Positions 7,019 through 7,707 of a stretch of DNA of 7,707 bases are shown in pieces. Position 1 is the stretch's first letter, and each line of letters starts with the position of its first letter. The notes under the pieces are model-generated. The model ran no database searches, was not told where the DNA came from, and saw only the letters and a program-made list of their open reading frames with translations. A program made the position numbers and the translations under genes. The DNA is from Sphingomonadaceae bacterium (GTDB lineage: Bacteria; Pseudomonadota; Alphaproteobacteria; Sphingomonadales; Sphingomonadaceae), in NCBI GenBank assembly GCA_014380205.1, contig JACMKH010000363.1, forward strand, positions 1 through 7,707, given 5' to 3'.

Positions 7019-7707
7019 ATGCGCAAACTGCTCATGCTCGCCGCCGCCGCGGCGCTGATGGTCACCACCGCCATGCCCGCCGAGGCGCAATCGGGCGCGC
7101 GCCGCGCCCAGGCGCGCGCGACGCAGGAGATCCCGCGCTGCGCCCGCCCGCTCGGTACGGTCGCGATCGTCGAGCCCGACGACGACTGGTGGCGCCGCTA
7201 CGATCTCGACAGCCCCGAGACGATCATCAACCTGCTCGTCTCGCGCTCGGGCTGCTTCACGCTGGTCGATCGCCACCGTGGGCTGCAGAGCCGCAATCTC
7301 GAGCGCGCGCTCGCGGACAATGGCGAGCTCCAGCCGGGATCGAACATTGGCCGCGGCCAGGTCCGCGCCGCCGATTATTTCATCATCCCCGACATCATCA
7401 CCTCGAACGACGACCAGTCGGGCGGCGGCATTGGCGCGGCGCTCGGCGGCTGGCTGGGCGGCCCGGTCGGCGCGATCGTCGGCGGGATCAACGTCCGCCG
7501 CAAGGAGGCCAATGTCGTGCTGACCCTGGTCGATGCGCGCACGACCGAGCAGATCCGGCTCACCGAAGGCTATCACCGCCGCTCGGACGTGGGCTTCGGC
7601 GGCGGCGCGGGCGGCTGGTGGGGCGGCGGGCTCGCGGGCCTCGGCGGCGCGAGCTACGTCAACACCGAGATCGGCCAGGTCATCGCGATGGCCTATCTCG
7701 ACGCCTA
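7019..7707 (+). CDS. CsgG/HfaB-like secreted protein, partial (229 aa seen, C-terminus at or beyond window end)
   Basis: The product opens with a signal peptide (MRKLLMLAAAAALMVTTAMP, then AEA and Q24), with likely cleavage after A23. The mature part has features of the CsgG family, which forms or helps form outer-membrane secretion channels for curli or holdfast proteins: LGTVAIVEP near 45-53, a segment CFTLVDRHRGLQSRNLERAL (79-98), NIGRGQVRAADYFIIPDI (109-126) and the strand-rich EANVVLTLVDARTTEQIRL (163-181). CsgG itself is a lipoprotein; no lipobox cysteine is seen here, so this looks like a soluble periplasmic or non-lipidated relative. Gly-rich loops (GGGIGAALGGWLGGPVGAIVGG and GFGGGAGGWWGGGLAGLGG) are notable. 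The last two bases are TA, so the codon is Tyr or a stop. The family call is from motif style; its exported substrate is unknown. Confidence 0.8.
   Translation, partial: MRKLLMLAAAAALMVTTAMPAEAQSGARRAQARATQEIPRCARPLGTVAIVEPDDDWWRRYDLDSPETIINLLVSRSGCFTLVDRHRGLQSRNLERALADNGELQPGSNIGRGQVRAADYFIIPDIITSNDDQSGGGIGAALGGWLGGPVGAIVGGINVRRKEANVVLTLVDARTTEQIRLTEGYHRRSDVGFGGGAGGWWGGGLAGLGGASYVNTEIGQVIAMAYLDA

Noticed and set aside
6890..7576. Minus-strand open frame of 228 codons near the right end
   Set aside because: It is antisense to the CsgG-like gene, which has a good RBS and signal peptide. The minus-strand product is Asp/Arg/Ala-rich with no domain.

Overview
This is a high-GC window, probably from an alphaproteobacterium of the sphingomonad type. 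That placement is an inference from the style of the LepA, CsgG-like and DinG-like proteins and was not tested by any search. It has two kinds of DNA. The right third is ordinary chromosome: the elongation factor 4 gene lepA (minus strand) and, divergent from it, the start of a secreted CsgG/HfaB-like protein (plus strand, cut by the window end). The left two thirds look like accessory DNA.

Layout from left to right. (1) Positions 1-638, minus strand: an open frame joining a tandem helix-turn-helix protein of the phage terminase-small-subunit kind to the middle of a DinG-type helicase, running off the left edge. The helicase part has no Walker A motif upstream of it, so it looks like a fusion relic. 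(2) Positions 715-834, minus strand: a degenerate copy of the 3' end of lepA. (3) Positions 887-4755, plus strand: a two-gene unit. The first gene encodes a 1076-residue protein that I cannot assign a function. It has two cysteine clusters, a low-GC inserted module, a coiled coil and a Lys-Pro-Glu-Gly-Asp-Thr repeat tail. Its stop codon overlaps the start (TAATG) of a 212-residue protein with a caspase-fold-like His/Cys dyad pattern. (4) Positions 4771-5060: two more copies of the lepA 3' end in tandem, each containing a hairpin of about 40 bp. (5) Positions 5077-6879: intact lepA.

The main result is that the two-gene unit is bracketed by direct repeats of the lepA 3' end: one copy on the left, two on the right, then the living gene. 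One spare copy keeps the LepA C-terminal peptide almost unchanged while many codons differ synonymously. This suggests these tails came with incoming DNA instead of arising by recent local duplication, as expected if the 3' end of lepA is an attachment site for serial integration. No integrase gene is visible in the window.

The two island genes are probably co-translated: the overlap is one base and the second gene's ribosome-binding site lies inside the first gene's repeat tail. A protease or peptidase-like effector paired with a large modular protein is the most likely undescribed system here. Its purpose (defence, toxin processing, surface or injection structure) cannot be decided from sequence alone.
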